DNA from: Collodictyon triciliatum
Taxonomy: Eukaryota; CRuMs
NCBI GenBank assembly: GCA_043381765.1
Contig: JBHJMP010000892.1
Location: 1-34,818, forward strand
DNA length: 34,818 bases
Direction of reading: 5' to 3'
The notes beneath the pieces are model-generated. The model saw only the letters and a list, made by a program, of their open reading frames with translations. It did no database searches and was not told the DNA's origin. A program made the translations under genes and the position numbers. Positions 1 through 11,887 of the stretch are shown piece after piece (within the stretch, counting starts at the first letter, position 1; the number at the start of each line of letters is the position of its first letter).

Positions 1-106
1 TTGTTTCTTTGTTTCTTTGTTTCTTTGTTTCTTTGTTTCTTTGTTTCTTTGTTTCTTTGTTTCTTTGTTTCTTTGTTTCTTTGTTTCTTTGTTTCTTTGT
101 TTCTAT
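1..106. repeat. Octamer microsatellite, (TTTGTTTC)n, running off the left edge
   Basis: A near-perfect repeat of period 8 fills the first 106 bases and is cut by the window edge, so its true length is unknown. It is followed by A/T-rich sequence with a short AATA repeat near 133-148. No coding potential is claimed. Confidence 0.95.
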
Positions 107-194
107 TTGGTTAAATCGACAATGAGTAAATAATAAATAAATAAATAAAAGTACTAAAAACAAAATAACAGGGAGGAAACTACACAGCTCGTAC

Positions 195-216
195 CTTCGT
201 CTTTGCTGGCCTCCAT
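195..216 (-). CDS. Possible first coding exon of a gene leaving the window leftwards (partial)
   Basis: On the minus strand an ATG at 216 opens a seven-codon reading (MEASKDE) that ends with one extra base at a consensus-like donor, GTACGA, at 194. The open frame could also extend upstream to an AG at 252-253, which would make this an internal exon. The rest of the gene would lie left of base 1. The product is not recognisable. If real, this gene diverges from the phosphodiesterase gene at 1696 and the two share the region 252-1695 as an upstream region. The call rests on splice-site and codon appearance only. Confidence 0.3.
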
Positions 217-251
217 AATCAAGTATGTTGCGTTCTCCTTCACGTGGACGT

Positions 252-1695
252 CTTTTACTGTCTCTCTTTACTGCCTTCAATTGGTCCGCAAAGAGTGAAT
301 GCCCGAGCAATAAATAGATATTATAACGCCGATCCCTTTGTTCCAACTGTCAAGAATGATAAATTTTATTTTCCTTCATCCGATTCGTCAAGGAGTGAGA
401 ATAACATAGAAAGTCTTGATTTTGGGGGTTGGCGCTTGATAAAACTAAGATACAGGCAGGAAAAGCGCTGTGGGTAGCGCGTTGGGGCAGGCAACTCTCC
501 AGAAAAGTATAAATTTAATAAATATGGAATTTATAATTTATAATTCAAGTTTTTATACTTAATTGACATCTATCATTGATATATATGTTAATTTTGATAA
601 TATATATATAAGTATATGTCATACGTGCAAGAGTAGTTTCAGTCAAATTATACATATTTAGGAAAAACTTGCGTACTCTCACGACAGAAAGAACCGAATC
701 CAAATTTGGGCACCCCCTTTTTAAACGGCGCTCAACGCGATCATTATTCCAGATTTACACAGAATATATAATGAATTGATCTCATTACCTATCTATTTTG
801 GCCACAACTGAGGCTGTCTGAACAGAAAAGCAAAAAAAAAAAAAAAAAAGCATCGCAGTGAATAACCGCACAACGCGATATTGTTTTTGTAGAAACGGAC
901 GGGACACCCGCGAAATGGGCGTTGCTTTTATTTCTGGAGGACGAAACACTCCATTTCCGCCGACAATGGATCAGCAAAGCGGATTTTCTCGCCCTCCCGT
1001 CTCCTCTGTCTCTGTTGGGATGACTGATCATACCTTGTCTTGAGGTGGGGAAAAGTGAGCGGACTCGTCATTCTCGTTGATCGCAGGTTCGCATGTCCCG
1101 ACCGCACGCACACGGTTTCTTCGTTCAAAGACGTCAAGAACCACGCGAAGAAAACCCCTCCCAAAAAAATAGAAAAAAGAAGGCAGAAACAAAGGATTTT
1201 GCTCTGATCCTTTTGGCTCTGTCTTGATCAATTTGGTGTCTATCTCTTATTCTCTCGAGGGCTGCTTTGTTCCTTATGTACCCTTATGTATGTGTGTGCT
1301 GCTTCCTGTCTTCCGTCCTTGCTATATTTATTGTTCTTGTTCTCTTCTTTACTCTGTTCCTTCTTTCATACTGGCTGAAAAGTGCCACCCTTCGAGAAAG
1401 AACCAGACCTCTCTTACTTTTCTTTTCTCCCATTTTTGCTCACACTTCCCCTTTTTCTACTGGGTACCCGTCCAGACTTTGCTCTTTGATCACGCCAAAC
1501 GTTCCACAAAGCAAAGAGACGGAGGTTAAAAGCGGTCGTGGGATTGAGAGGGAAAAAACGGATCAAAACACACGCAAAGAGAGTGAAGCTATTTGCAAGA
1601 CTCCTCTGAACCGCACGCTTTCATCTAACGCCTGATGCTTTCCTTCATTTCTCTCTCTTCTCTCTTTTCCCTCTCTCTTTTCTCAATCGTCTAGT
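252..1695. other. Region upstream of the phosphodiesterase gene, no gene recognised
   Basis: About 1.4 kb with no convincing exon. It holds an AT-rich stretch (520-650), an 18-base A-run at about 832-849, and a GC-richer stretch (860-1640) that may be 5' untranslated sequence. A strong pyrimidine tract (about 1640-1690) ends in CTAG directly before the phosphodiesterase ATG. It looks like a 3' splice site, so a non-coding first exon and a 5' UTR intron are likely. Short open frames here on both strands have C/T-driven composition and no family motif. Confidence 0.5.
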
Positions 1696-4600
1696 ATGAT
1701 GCGCAGCCGAACCAAGGACGAGATAAACAACCCGGTTCCTATGCTGCCTGCCGTCTCTGCCCAAGCGCCAAACAAGATCGCCTCCTTCTCCACCCTGCCA
1801 AACGTCCCACACCCAAACCTTCCCGAACAAAGCCACCCGGTCTCGCCAAGAGCCACGGCCGCCTACAATGTTCCTGCAGCTGGGTCCAGTGCAGCCCCAC
1901 AGTCCGAGTTTGTTGCCGTCGAAGTCAAACACGAAAATCACTCGCACGCGTCTCAGCGCGCACCAAGTGAACGCTCAACAACTCGCTCTGCTCATTCCGC
2001 CGCTCCCTATAGCAAAGTGCGTAATGTTGCTTCACTTGACTTGTATGATTTGCGTTGTAAATCTGTATCATTTCCCCCCTTTTCTATATGTGTCTCGCTG
2101 TTTCTCCAAGTATAATTCTATATATGTTCCATTTCTCTGCTTACGAGTCTTATTCGTTCTTTGCTCATACACTCTATTTCATCTTGCCTGCAGGGCGGGC
2201 TTGGAAGTACCCGAACAGAGCTGTCCTTCTCGGAAACCACGCCTATGCATTGGTTCACAAATCGCTTTGTCGACAACGAGAATCTAGAGCTGGAGTTTTG
2301 GAAGCAGTATTTTCAAAAGTATGCGCGGACAATACGTTTCTGGATGACAGTGCTACCTTTTGTCTGTATTGCATACTTTGGGCTCTTCTACGCTGCGTAC
2401 TTTGACAAAATCAACAACATGCATGTCTACATGGCTGTGGCCATTGTTTGTTCTGGTATCCCTGCTGTTATGGCCGTCCTTGTTCTTCTAAAGAAGCTGG
2501 AAAACAGGAGAATTCAGTACGGACTCGATCTCTCACTTCTCTGCGCTTTCATCGGTTTCATCCTGGTCGATGCCATAAGCAACCAGCACAATCTCAGTGG
2601 CTATATGCCGCATTGTGACCAGCTGCCCAAAGACGGTAATCTCCACGAAACAAAAAGAAAAAGAAAAACAATTTTTTTAAAAAAAATCTCTCTTCCGTGG
2701 TATATAAAATGAGGGAGAAACTGACATTCTAGATTCGGCACAGTTTCATCCGTATTTCAGTCCTTTATGAACAAACTTTTAGTATCCTAACTTGAATGAA
2801 TAATTCACAGGAAAATGTCTTGTTGACTGGGAAGACGTTCAACTGAGGCTTCAAGGCCAGGACAGCTACGCACTAGCAGTTTATGCCATCGTTGTTTTGT
2901 CTGGCTTAATGAACCCGATATTTAGGTCATCCTTCATTCATGTTGCTGGGGTCATGTGTTGTTACTCCACATGCTTTATGATCTCATCAGTGGCCACTAA
3001 AAACTACTCCACGAGCCTTCGTGCAATTAGTTTCATTCTTTTAATTTACTTTTCCGCCGGATTTTTTGCATACGCTGCCCACGAGGCTGAACGCACACAA
3101 AGAAAAAACTTTTTGTTTGAGAAAGACCTCTACAAAAAGAACTCCCACCTCAAAGACAGATTGGAAAGAATCATATCAGCAAAGAAGAAGGCTGTTGACC
3201 TGGACTCCCCAATAGAAAAAGCCATGGATATCCTGAGAAAATGGAGAGACCATACAGGTCTAACAAATTTCTGACTATAATTTCTTCTCTGGAATTTTCC
3301 AACCCTCCGTCAAATATCTTTTTAACTCATAGCGATATTTGTGTTATAGTTGCTCGTAATATTTTCCCCTATTATTCGATTCAAAGTGTGGTTGCTCGTA
3401 ATCTAACACGTCCTTCTTTTTTTTTTCAGAACTGAACGATATCGTTGGTTCGGATGTGGATACCATGATTGGTATTTTGAGTAATCCAGATTTATTCAGC
3501 CCTGATTTCAAGAAACAAATCAAACAAAATGAACTTGGTAACCCTATATTTATATTTCCCTTACACGATTGTATTTCATTCCACCTACTTTACCTTTTAC
3601 TTTTTGTTCCATCTTAATTATATGCTTAACAGATGACAAAATAATTTTTTCGCGTGCTATTAATTTCCGTCCTCTTTTCTGACACATCTACAACAACAAA
3701 CACCATAGAAGTTGACACTGACATCCAAAATTGGATTATGTATGAGTTTGTCAAATCGCCGGCCACAAAGGCACCAACCACTCGCTCGGTTTCTTTCGGG
3801 TCTCTGGTCGAAAATGCTCGGCATATGCCCCATTCACTCCATATTCTAACAGTTCCTGGGTATAAACCTGTGCCTTTACGTTCTCCACAAATAATTATAT
3901 TTTGATAAGATATTGTCAATATTATATTCATACCGTTATCTTTTAAATGAACTCACATGTCCTCATCGCTTCCCATCTTCATCTTCTTACACTCCCTTCC
4001 TTTAATTAATTGAAATAGAAACCACGAGAAAGCCGAACAGATTGTTGCAAAGTCAGAATGGAATGCAGATATCTTTACGCTGAATGAAATCACGGGAGGT
4101 ATAGCACATCCGTTTATATCCCTAGTTCTAATACGATATATTCCACCAATTTGGCCATCTTGTTGAACAAATTCAAAAACACTTAACCTAACAGCATGAT
4201 TATCAACGATTGTGATATTAGGACACCCGTTAATATTTGCCACTCTTCAAATTCTAAAGAAGCACAAACTCACAAACATATTCCAAATTCCTGAGACCAA
4301 ATTGGTGAACTTCTTGAAGGAAATAGAGTCAGGATACCTCGAAAATCCCTTCCACAACAGAATTCATGCTGCTGATGTCACCATGAACATGAATTACATT
4401 ATACACAGACCAAAAATCGTTGAGTAAGTTTCATTCAGAACCTTATTATCGCCTTCGTTCTTGTTCCAACATAGCGTCATATATCAGTGGGTGTTGACCA
4501 CGATTTATATATACCCAACCAATCTTACCCCAAATTCAATGAAAATTAGTGCTTTGACCGACCTCGATAAGCTCGCATGTATATTGGCCGCAGCCATCCA

Positions 4601-6230
4601 CGATTTCCGGCACCCTGGTTACAACAATGCGTTCCACATAGCTCTCGAACGTCCCGAAGCAATCACATACAACGACCGCTCCGTAAGCCAAATGAACCCC
4701 ATCCCCATCCCCTTTCATTTCTTTCAGAGCGAGGGAATGTTCTGTCATGTGTATACTGATTATTTAGGTGCTCGAAAACTATCACCTCGCCCAAGCCTTC
4801 CACTTGATGTTTGACCCAACAAAAGATTGCAACATTTTATCAAATTTATCCAAGCAAGAGTACGTGCGTTCCTTCAATTTAGTTGTGCAATATACCGTAT
4901 TTTATTATCTTATATTTTCTTTTTCCTTTTCTCCTTTTTTCTCTCTTATAATCCTAATTACACTTTGGAAGGCGATAATATCAAAAACTGAGTAACATGT
5001 GATGATATTTCAGTAAGAAAGAGTTGAGGGACACAATCATTGAAATGGTGCTGGCAACGGACATGGCCAACCACTTTGGCATCATGGGTCAATTCAAGAG
5101 TCAGCTTCAATCAGGTGAATTGATACAAGAAATAATCTCTCGTGTGTCCCCACTAAATATTTGACTGTTGGGAACCCCTCCCCCCGATGATAATAACTAA
5201 TGTGAGAAACGTGAGCGATAGCATAATTCTATTTCTCATTCATTCAAACCCAGACTTCAACTTGCAAGAGCGAGCATCGAAGCTTCTTATGTTGCGCGTT
5301 GCGATGAAATGCTGCGATATCGGACATACCACCAAGAAATCTGAGTTACATCGAAAGTGGACCGTCCTCGTTACCGATGAGTTTTTTATTCAGGTGGGTT
5401 GTTTACACATGTATGAAATGAAGAATACTTTTACGTTATACTGGATGTAATTTGCTAGTTTTATACTGTGTGCTTTTTTTTTTTTAATAAAAAAAGAAGT
5501 AATCCGCGACCGCTCATTTTTTTGTTGCTATCGAGCAGGGTGACAAGGAGAGGGAAAATAGCATTCCAGTTTCACCTTTCATGGATCGAACAAAGGAAAA
5601 AATCTACAAGTCCCAGCTCGGTTTGTGTTGCGGCCTAACCAAACCTCGTTTCAATATTTATTCTTTTTATGAATAAAATCTTGAACATTTAAATAATGAA
5701 CCATATCCAATACACATGCGGGAATGGAATGCAAGGGGAAAACAAAAACAAAAAACAATCCAATCGACTTCCTAAACCATCAATTTCATACCCCCTACTA
5801 TAGGATTCTTGGACTTTGTATGCAAGCCGTTGTTCGAGGCATGGGCTGCTTTTTCGCTCGAGGACAAGGATTTGGTTACTGGGCTGGAGCGCAACCATGG
5901 GGACTGGAAGGCTGAGTACGCTTGCAATCAGTCATCAATATCACACTTTGTTTCTGCCTTAGCTCGTTCACAAAAATCATATTCTCACGTTACCTTGTTT
6001 CTTTGCCCAAACCTCCTTTTTTTCCATTCTCTCTGTTTTGTTTTTGTCTTTTCTGTTTTTTCTGTTTTGTTTTTTTCTCTGTGTTTTTCTGTTGTGCTCC
6101 TTCTGGTCATGAAAATTAAATTTTTCTTACGGGCAACTCATTTACAAAACACGCCGGACCGTCGTTCTCATGCACACACCAATCGCTACAACACAGGTCT
6201 GACCGTGAGGCCGCAAAAGGGACGTCATAG
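1696..6230 (+). CDS. Membrane-anchored class I 3',5'-cyclic nucleotide phosphodiesterase
   Basis: Hydrolyses cAMP and/or cGMP. Exons: 1696-2016, 2194-2635, 2811-3257, 3430-3537, 3709-3859, 4019-4098, 4222-4423, 4475-4682, 4768-4859, 5014-5114, 5254-5393, 5539-5620, 5804-5915, 6197-6230 (839 aa). A Ser/Pro-rich N-terminus (1-107) precedes six predicted membrane helices (about 156-177, 186-206, 217-236, 274-292, 296-316, 324-346). A charged linker then leads to the catalytic domain (about 500-815). All PDEase_I metal ligands are visible: HNRIHAADV (H561, H565), HDFRHPG (H626, D627, H630) and DIGHTT (D739). The nucleotide-binding glutamine is Q764 in FFIQGD. There is no GAF or UCR domain. The catalytic domain faces the cytosol if the helices behave like the six-helix anchors of membrane adenylyl cyclases. 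cAMP versus cGMP preference cannot be read. The start is the first ATG of the open frame, just after a pyrimidine-rich probable splice acceptor. Confidence 0.94.
2673..2689. repeat. T-run/A-run junction in phosphodiesterase intron 2
   Basis: A run of T is followed directly by a run of A, about 40 bases behind the donor at 2636. It is one of about a dozen such self-complementary junctions in introns and spacers of this window; see the separate finding. Confidence 0.8.
3349..3402 (+). repeat. Micro-insertion copy 1: 30 bp flanked by 12 bp direct repeats
   Basis: The 12-mer GTTGCTCGTAAT occurs at 3349-3360 and again at 3391-3402. Between the copies are 30 bases that include TTATTCGATTCAAAGTGT (3372-3389). 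The same 18-mer occurs inside a second direct-repeat pair at 30280-30354. This copy lies in phosphodiesterase intron 3, about 25 bases before the acceptor. Confidence 0.6.
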
Positions 6231-6728
6231 GTCGTTTGCATCACATTTCGTGTCTCCTCACCACTTGAATTCCCGAACGACAGGCGACAAGTGATGATTC
6301 CATCGCCTTTCCTTTGAGTTTGAACCACTCTGCGAGCAACACTCTGGAAGCAGCCTAATACTTCCCCTTTTATTTTTTTTTTATTTTTATTTTTTTATCT
6401 CTTCTACACCCTTCTCATATTCTAACCACGCTCCGAGGCAAAGGCCCAGCCGCCTCACGTCTGATTCCCAGCCCTTTTCTTTTTTTCTTTGGCGTTATCT
6501 GTGTAAACTTAAATCTACCGAGTGGAAACCCAGAACGAGGCACTCCGCCCTGAAGGTAGCCTAATTCCAGAATAGTCATGGATGCGGCACAGACATCACA
6601 AGGCGAGCGCATCAAGCAAACAGATCGATCAAAGGAACAGCCCACGCTCAGCCCGTCCCAAGAAGCGATCCCACTAAGAAAACCCCCTGCGAGCAGAAGA
6701 GAAAACAACACCTCTGAGAGAGAGAGAA
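6231..6728. other. Spacer between phosphodiesterase and four-helix protein genes, with an overlapping upstream ORF
   Basis: The first part is phosphodiesterase 3' sequence with a T-rich stretch (about 6366-6400). The second part is GC-richer and is probably the leader of the next gene. An ATG at 6578 opens 58 codons (Arg, Ser and Pro rich) ending at TGA 6752-6754. It therefore overlaps the next gene's start at 6729 in another frame. It looks like a regulatory upstream ORF rather than a separate protein. Confidence 0.5.
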
Positions 6729-7901
6729 ATGCCACAACTGCATCCGGCTATTGAGCACAATGCGCCAAAAGTCCCGCTTGTTCTTGGCGGACTCTCGCTG
6801 ATCCTGGTGGTTGCAAGTCTGGGCGCCGATGTCTGGTCGACTTTGGACTGCCCAGCAACAGAACTGGACTTTGGGTGGCGCGAAGCGCGCGGGGATTTGG
6901 GATTTGAGTACTCTGTATGTGACGAACAGAACCTCTTCAACTGTAATGACGTGAAGAGCGGAGGACGCGCTGCCTTGGGACTCGGCGTGACAACCATCTT
7001 CATTCTGATTCCGGCCCTCATTTTCCACGCGAAGGCTCTCAAATCGGTGAGTCTGCTGATTTGTTTTGTTTGTTTTGTTTGTTTGTTTGTTTGTTTGTTT
7101 GTTTGTTTGTTTGTTTGTTTGTTTGTTTGTTTGTTTGTTTGTTTGTTTGTTTGTTTGTTTGTTTGTTTGTTTGTTTGTTTGTTTGTATATGGGTCTGAAT
7201 ATGTGTATGCGCCGGTTGTGGTGGCATAGCATCGCATAAGTCTGCTCCCATTCAATTTATTTATTTATTTATTTTTGCTGTATAAAGGATATGAGTATGT
7301 GATGAAAAATAAATAGTTATGAATGATTTATAATCCAAGAAAAGACCAAAAACAAAAAGATATGGGAAACAACACCATTCTTGATCATTGGCTGCTTGTT
7401 CTCAAAGTAAATTCTTATTTCGGTGGACTTTTCCAGAACACAAACCCGCCAAAGACTATCTCGGCCGGCTTGTTTATCCTTGCCAATGTCTTCATTCTGG
7501 CCTCTTTTGCTTCGTGGACCTCCAAGGGACATCAATCCATCCAGGACTTCACTGATGATGTAGGAATTATCACGTATTTCTTTCTCTGACCTGCTTGAAT
7601 GCCACTCGCACGACACAAAATACGGACGCTTTCTTAGATGGTGCACAAAAGTCTCCAACACTTTTATTATCAAAAGGGATTCGCTTAGATGCTGCTTCCT
7701 TTCCTTTCCTTCTTTCTTTTCATCACACTTCATCGATTTGCATGCCATGTAACGCTCTCTGGGTTGTAGATCGATGGCTGCGACGCCTCACTGGGAAGCA
7801 GCACCAATCTGATGATAGCCTCCTTTGTCTTTATGATTATCTCGTCTGTTCTCTCCATCGGCTTCTACCTGCGAGGCCACAACACCTACGGAGATGTCTA
7901 A
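6729..7901 (+). CDS. Four-helix membrane protein with claudin/PMP22-like topology
   Basis: Exons 6729-7046, 7437-7559 and 7770-7901 give 190 aa, with both introns in phase 0. Predicted membrane helices lie at about 15-33, 82-101, 114-133 and 162-182, with short cytosolic ends. The long first external loop carries W36 followed by C41, C63 and C71. This recalls, but does not match, the W-C-C signature of the first loop of claudins. The second loop has one Cys (DGCDAS). No enzyme motif is seen. I place it only by topology: a small tetraspan protein of claudin/PMP22-like shape, family not identified. Intron 1 carries a (GTTT)n tract that begins 14 bases behind the donor. The start is the first in-frame ATG; a 58-codon upstream ORF overlaps it. 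Confidence 0.8.
7061..7186 (+). repeat. (GTTT)n microsatellite inside intron 1 of the four-helix protein gene
   Basis: About 30 near-perfect GTTT units start 14 bases behind the donor at 7047. Because the unit length is not a multiple of three, the tract reads open in several frames and produces long spurious proteins. It is intronic. Confidence 0.95.
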
Positions 7902-8273
7902 TGGCACTGAGAATTGGCCGATAGGACGAACCAGTTGCCGCTCTTGCGCAACCACATAAAATAAAAATATATGAAAGAAAGAAAGAAAGAAAAGCGTCCC
8001 TTCTTCTGGTAGTTACATAATTCTTGGCAGAGTAATACACGATAAAATCCAAACGAACAAAAAATAACAGAAAAAGACCAATAGAAACATTTGAACAAAA
8101 GAGAAAAGAAAAACAACAACAAATGAATGTCTTGTCTTTCAAAAATCAAATAAAAAAGGGCAAGAAAAGGGCTTTCATTGAGCAAGTAAGCTGAAGGCTC
8201 AAATCTGCTTCTTTTTTCCCCCTCTCTTACTTTTATAGTCTATAAAAGAAAGTCGCGCAAAACAGGAAACAGA
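7902..8273. other. Spacer between the four-helix and ankyrin-TPR genes
   Basis: About 370 bases of A-rich sequence. Two AATAAA-like polyadenylation candidates lie close behind the stop (about 7956-7970), followed by a short (GAAA)n tract (7971-7993). The GC-rich sequence just before 8274 is probably the leader of the ankyrin-TPR gene. No gene is seen. Confidence 0.5.
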
Positions 8274-8597
8274 ATGGACTCGCAGACAGTCGAGCAGGTG
8301 CAGCTGATGCGTGCCTTCCTCGAGCATTGTGGCGACGGAAACCTGGAGCAGCTGGAACGGATTCTCTCTGCATTCGAGCTGAAGCCCAACACTGCCTCTG
8401 ACACAAACGGCTCTGTAAGTACAGATACCGAAGCAAATAAACAAATAAACAAATAAACAAATAAACAAATAAACAAATAAACAAATAAACAAATAAACAA
8501 ATAAACAAATAAACAAATAAACAAATAAACAAATATACAAATATACAAACAAACAAACAAACAAATAAACAAATATACAAATAAACAAATATACAAA

Positions 8598-8672
<75 letters not shown>

Positions 8673-11661
8673 CCAACTAACCAACAGACAAACAAATAAA
8701 TAAACAAATAAACAAATAAACAAATAAACAAATAAACAAATAAATAAATAAATAAAGAAACAAATAAATAAAGAAACAAATAAATAAAGAAACAAATAAA
8801 TAAAGAAACAAATAAACAAAATACAAATACAGATACAGATACAAATACAAATGAAAACACAAACATAAATGGAACCACAACTATTATATTTATAAGAGCA
8901 CATCACAAAGACAAAGACGAATTCAAACACAATGCCACAGCCCAACGAAACAACACTGGACGAGCAGCTGCATCCGGTACTGACGCTGACCGACCCGCAC
9001 GGCCGCACTGGGCTGCACTTGGCTGCATCGCGAGGCCATCAGGCTGTCTGCAAGCGCCTGCTGAAGCTGGCTACAAATCCCCGCACATATGCTGCACGCA
9101 CTGACAATGCAGGAATGGCCCCGCTTCACCATGCGACGATGGCTGCACACACAGCTGTGGTTCATCTTCTGCTCATCGTTGCTCCACAGGCCGTTCACTT
9201 TGCCACGCACTCCGGCTCTGCGCTTCACCATGCTGCGGTCGCTGCCGATGCATCTGTCACGGATTTGCTATTGCGTTATGGTGCTGACCCGAATAAGACA
9301 GATGAGCAGGTTTCGGATTCAAATATTCAAATGCTCTGGCATATTTCTCGTGCTTTTATTTATTTATTCATTCATTTATTTGCTATTTCCTTTATTTTTC
9401 GAAAAATTGCTTTGTCAGCTCATAGGTATATTTTACTATGCGATTGCTCCTTTTTTTTTTTTTTAGTATCATATTTACTTTAACGATTTGTTCGTTGAAA
9501 GCACGTACTCGTTTTAAAAGAATATAGCTTTTTTTTACTTGCTGCCTCTAATTTCTATTTAATCTTAAGTTATTTTCCCATCCCCTCAACCGGTTCTTAT
9601 TTCTATGTTTCTATCATTATATATTTTTGATGAAAAGGAGTTGATTTTTATGTCAAGCATCAACCACTTATCCCTTCCAACCAAATTTCCTTATGCATAC
9701 TGAGTCAGAATGTTCAATTATGTTCTTTTTATTTCATCTCAGAAAGTCTGATTTGTTTATCCTCGCATATCCATCTACGCTTTTCGATAGGGAAATCCAC
9801 CTCTGTTCATCGCTACCGTTCAAGGCTCTTTGCCTGTAGTAGAGGCTTTACTTACTGGAGGTGCCAAACCTGATTTTAAAACATCCAGTGAAATATCTGT
9901 AGTGCATGTGGCAGCCGAGCTAGGATTCATAGATGTACTGAAAACCTTAGTGAAGGTGAAGATTCCTTTCCAACTCTCTGACCTATTACTGAGTTTACAT
10001 TATTTGGCATTCATCAGTGTGATTGAAATATCAGTATAACAAAAAAAAATCGTGTGCCATGAAGAAAGTTTTTTTTTTGTATACCATTTAAAAGAGTTTC
10101 TTTACACTTCACACACCTATCTAACTCGTATTGTGCAATAAAATGGGGCTAGGCTGGCGGCGATGTCAACTCGAGGACATCAGAAAATCAACGGGCCATT
10201 GATTTGGCTACCGAGCAATCAATCGTGGAATACCTCTATCCAATCACAAATCTCCAGTCACATGAGACTCTCGCCCTTTTCTTAAAGAATTGTCAAAAAT
10301 CAAAAAGCAAAATACAAAGCAATCCCGTACCTTCCTCTCAGGCAGTAACGGTATATCTCATCATATCAGGTTAAAAATTTGTAAATATGACTTCAATTAA
10401 AATATCATTCACTTTCATACAGCAACCCATTTCTGTTGAAAAGAAAGAACAGTCGAGAAAACATAGAGAGGAGGGTAACAAAGCATTCAGGTGGTCTTTT
10501 TTCGTCCTTTTCTCATACTTGTAAAAATAAAAGTCAATTAGGTATCAGTTTCACAGCGTAAAAAGAAAAGAAAAGAAAAGAAAAGAAAAGAAAAGAAAAG
10601 AAAAGAAAAGAAAAGAAAAGAAAAGAAAAGAGCTCATTACCAAATAAAAAAACTTGTGCATACTTTCAACCGAAATTTATTTTTCCTTATTTTTCCTTAT
10701 TTTTTTTGTTTCGTATTTAGTACTATTGGTTACATTTCTACACACGCAGCGCTCTGACTTGAAAGTAAAAATAAATGTTAGGAGCGGTCACTATGAAGAA
10801 GCTATTAGATTTTATACCCTAGCAATCGAAAACGACCCGAAGTATACACATATATTCAATTGAAACAACTTATTCATATAAAAATCTACTGTTAACATCA
10901 AAGATGAAATTCAGTGAAACTTAATCACGTTATTCGTTCTTTGGTTCCATAGATTTCCTCCTTTTTTTTTTTAATTTATGTAAATTTTGATGTTATATAA
11001 AATTTGTTTTTTTGCTTTTTTGGAAAAAAAAGCGACCACGTCCCACATAGTAATCGCTCTGCGTGCTACCATAAACTCGGAAAGTTTGAGAGCGCTCTTG
11101 ACGACGCCAATAAAACTCGGTAATTTTATAGTAATGAACCGTTTTCCAAATATTTTCTCTCTTTGTTAACATAAACACCTTATAAACTCTCGCATCCATA
11201 TCATGAAATTTGCGTTAGTGTCTTGAATCCAAATGATGCAAAAGCGTGTTTTCGTGCTGGTTCCGCGTTAATGGAAATGAAGCAATATGAAGAGGCTGCC
11301 GTCGCTTTCTTTGATGGTGTCAAGGTACAAGAAAAATTATATACAAGTACACCACTTATTTTTATTCACATTTTAATGTCTTGAAACCGAGTGAACCTCA
11401 CTGCATCTTATGGTGATACATGACTTTAATGTGATTTCTTCAATTGTTTTTTCCTTTTCAAATCTTTGCTTTAGCTCAATCCCGACAGCTCGGAACTTTC
11501 TTCCTCAGTAAGTATCCTTCTATCATGTGTGCACATACTCATATACTACACACCACCCAATTCTAGGGTTAACTATGGAATATCCATAGTTCCAGGAAGC
11601 AATCAAAATGGCCAAAGAAGAATACCAGCAGAAACAGAAATCCGAACAAAAATCCGAATAA
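8274..11661 (+). CDS. Ankyrin-repeat and TPR co-chaperone-like protein
   Basis: Ten exons (8274-8414, 8941-9309, 9791-9955, 10153-10350, 10423-10490, 10782-10841, 11033-11119, 11219-11324, 11475-11507, 11596-11661) give 430 aa. Five to six ankyrin repeats span about residues 60-270 (for example GRTGLHLAASRGH and GSALHHAAVAAD). After a Ser/Lys-rich linker come three TPR motifs (about 304-402) starting EEGNKAFRSGHYEEAI, then a Lys/Glu/Gln tail. The TPR unit keeps the five carboxylate-clamp positions of PP5/HOP-type domains: R306 (for Lys), N310, N341, K371 and R375. Such clamps bind the EEVD tail of Hsp70 or Hsp90 in the cytosol. The ankyrin part would then hold a client. The exact ortholog is not assigned. 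Exon 2 is much more GC-rich than the later exons. Confidence 0.92.
8433..8837. repeat. Compound (AAATAAAC)/(AAAT)/(AAATAAAG) microsatellite in ankyrin-TPR intron 1
   Basis: About 400 bases of AAAC, AAAT, ATAC and AAAG tetramers in successive blocks: alternating AAATAAAC, a pure AAAT block (about 8596-8672), then mixed blocks. The tract begins about 18 bases behind the donor at 8415. The long open frames across it on the minus strand are repeat translations, not genes. Confidence 0.95.
10561..10630. repeat. (AAAAG)n microsatellite in ankyrin-TPR intron 5
   Basis: About 14 units of AAAAG, 70 bases behind the donor at 10491, in the intron between the exon ending at 10490 and the one starting at 10782. 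Confidence 0.95.
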
Positions 11662-11826
11662 ATTCTATGGCGGTCCAAACTGGAGCGACATGCGAGGCTT
11701 TCTTTACATATGCCACAACTGTACAATACTTTAATTTTTTTTTGTTTTTGTCTAATGGGCTATGATATAAAAAAATTGCAATAATTATAAGATAAATAAA
11801 TAAAATTGATGTTTGATTCAATGAAT

Positions 11827-11887
<61 letters not shown>

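Noticed and set aside
1224-1635. Two open frames of about 100 codons before the phosphodiesterase
   Set aside because: Their composition comes from C/T-rich leader sequence, they overlap each other in different frames, and no motif is visible.
6648-7255. Minus-strand open frames with Lys-Gln-Thr-Asn repeats
   Set aside because: They are the antisense of the four-helix gene plus its (GTTT)n intron, with no independent motif.
8199-9008. Long minus-strand open frames reading Tyr-Leu-Phe-Ile repeats
   Set aside because: They translate the AAAT/AAAC microsatellite inside intron 1 of the ankyrin-TPR gene; tetramer repeats without stops read open by chance.
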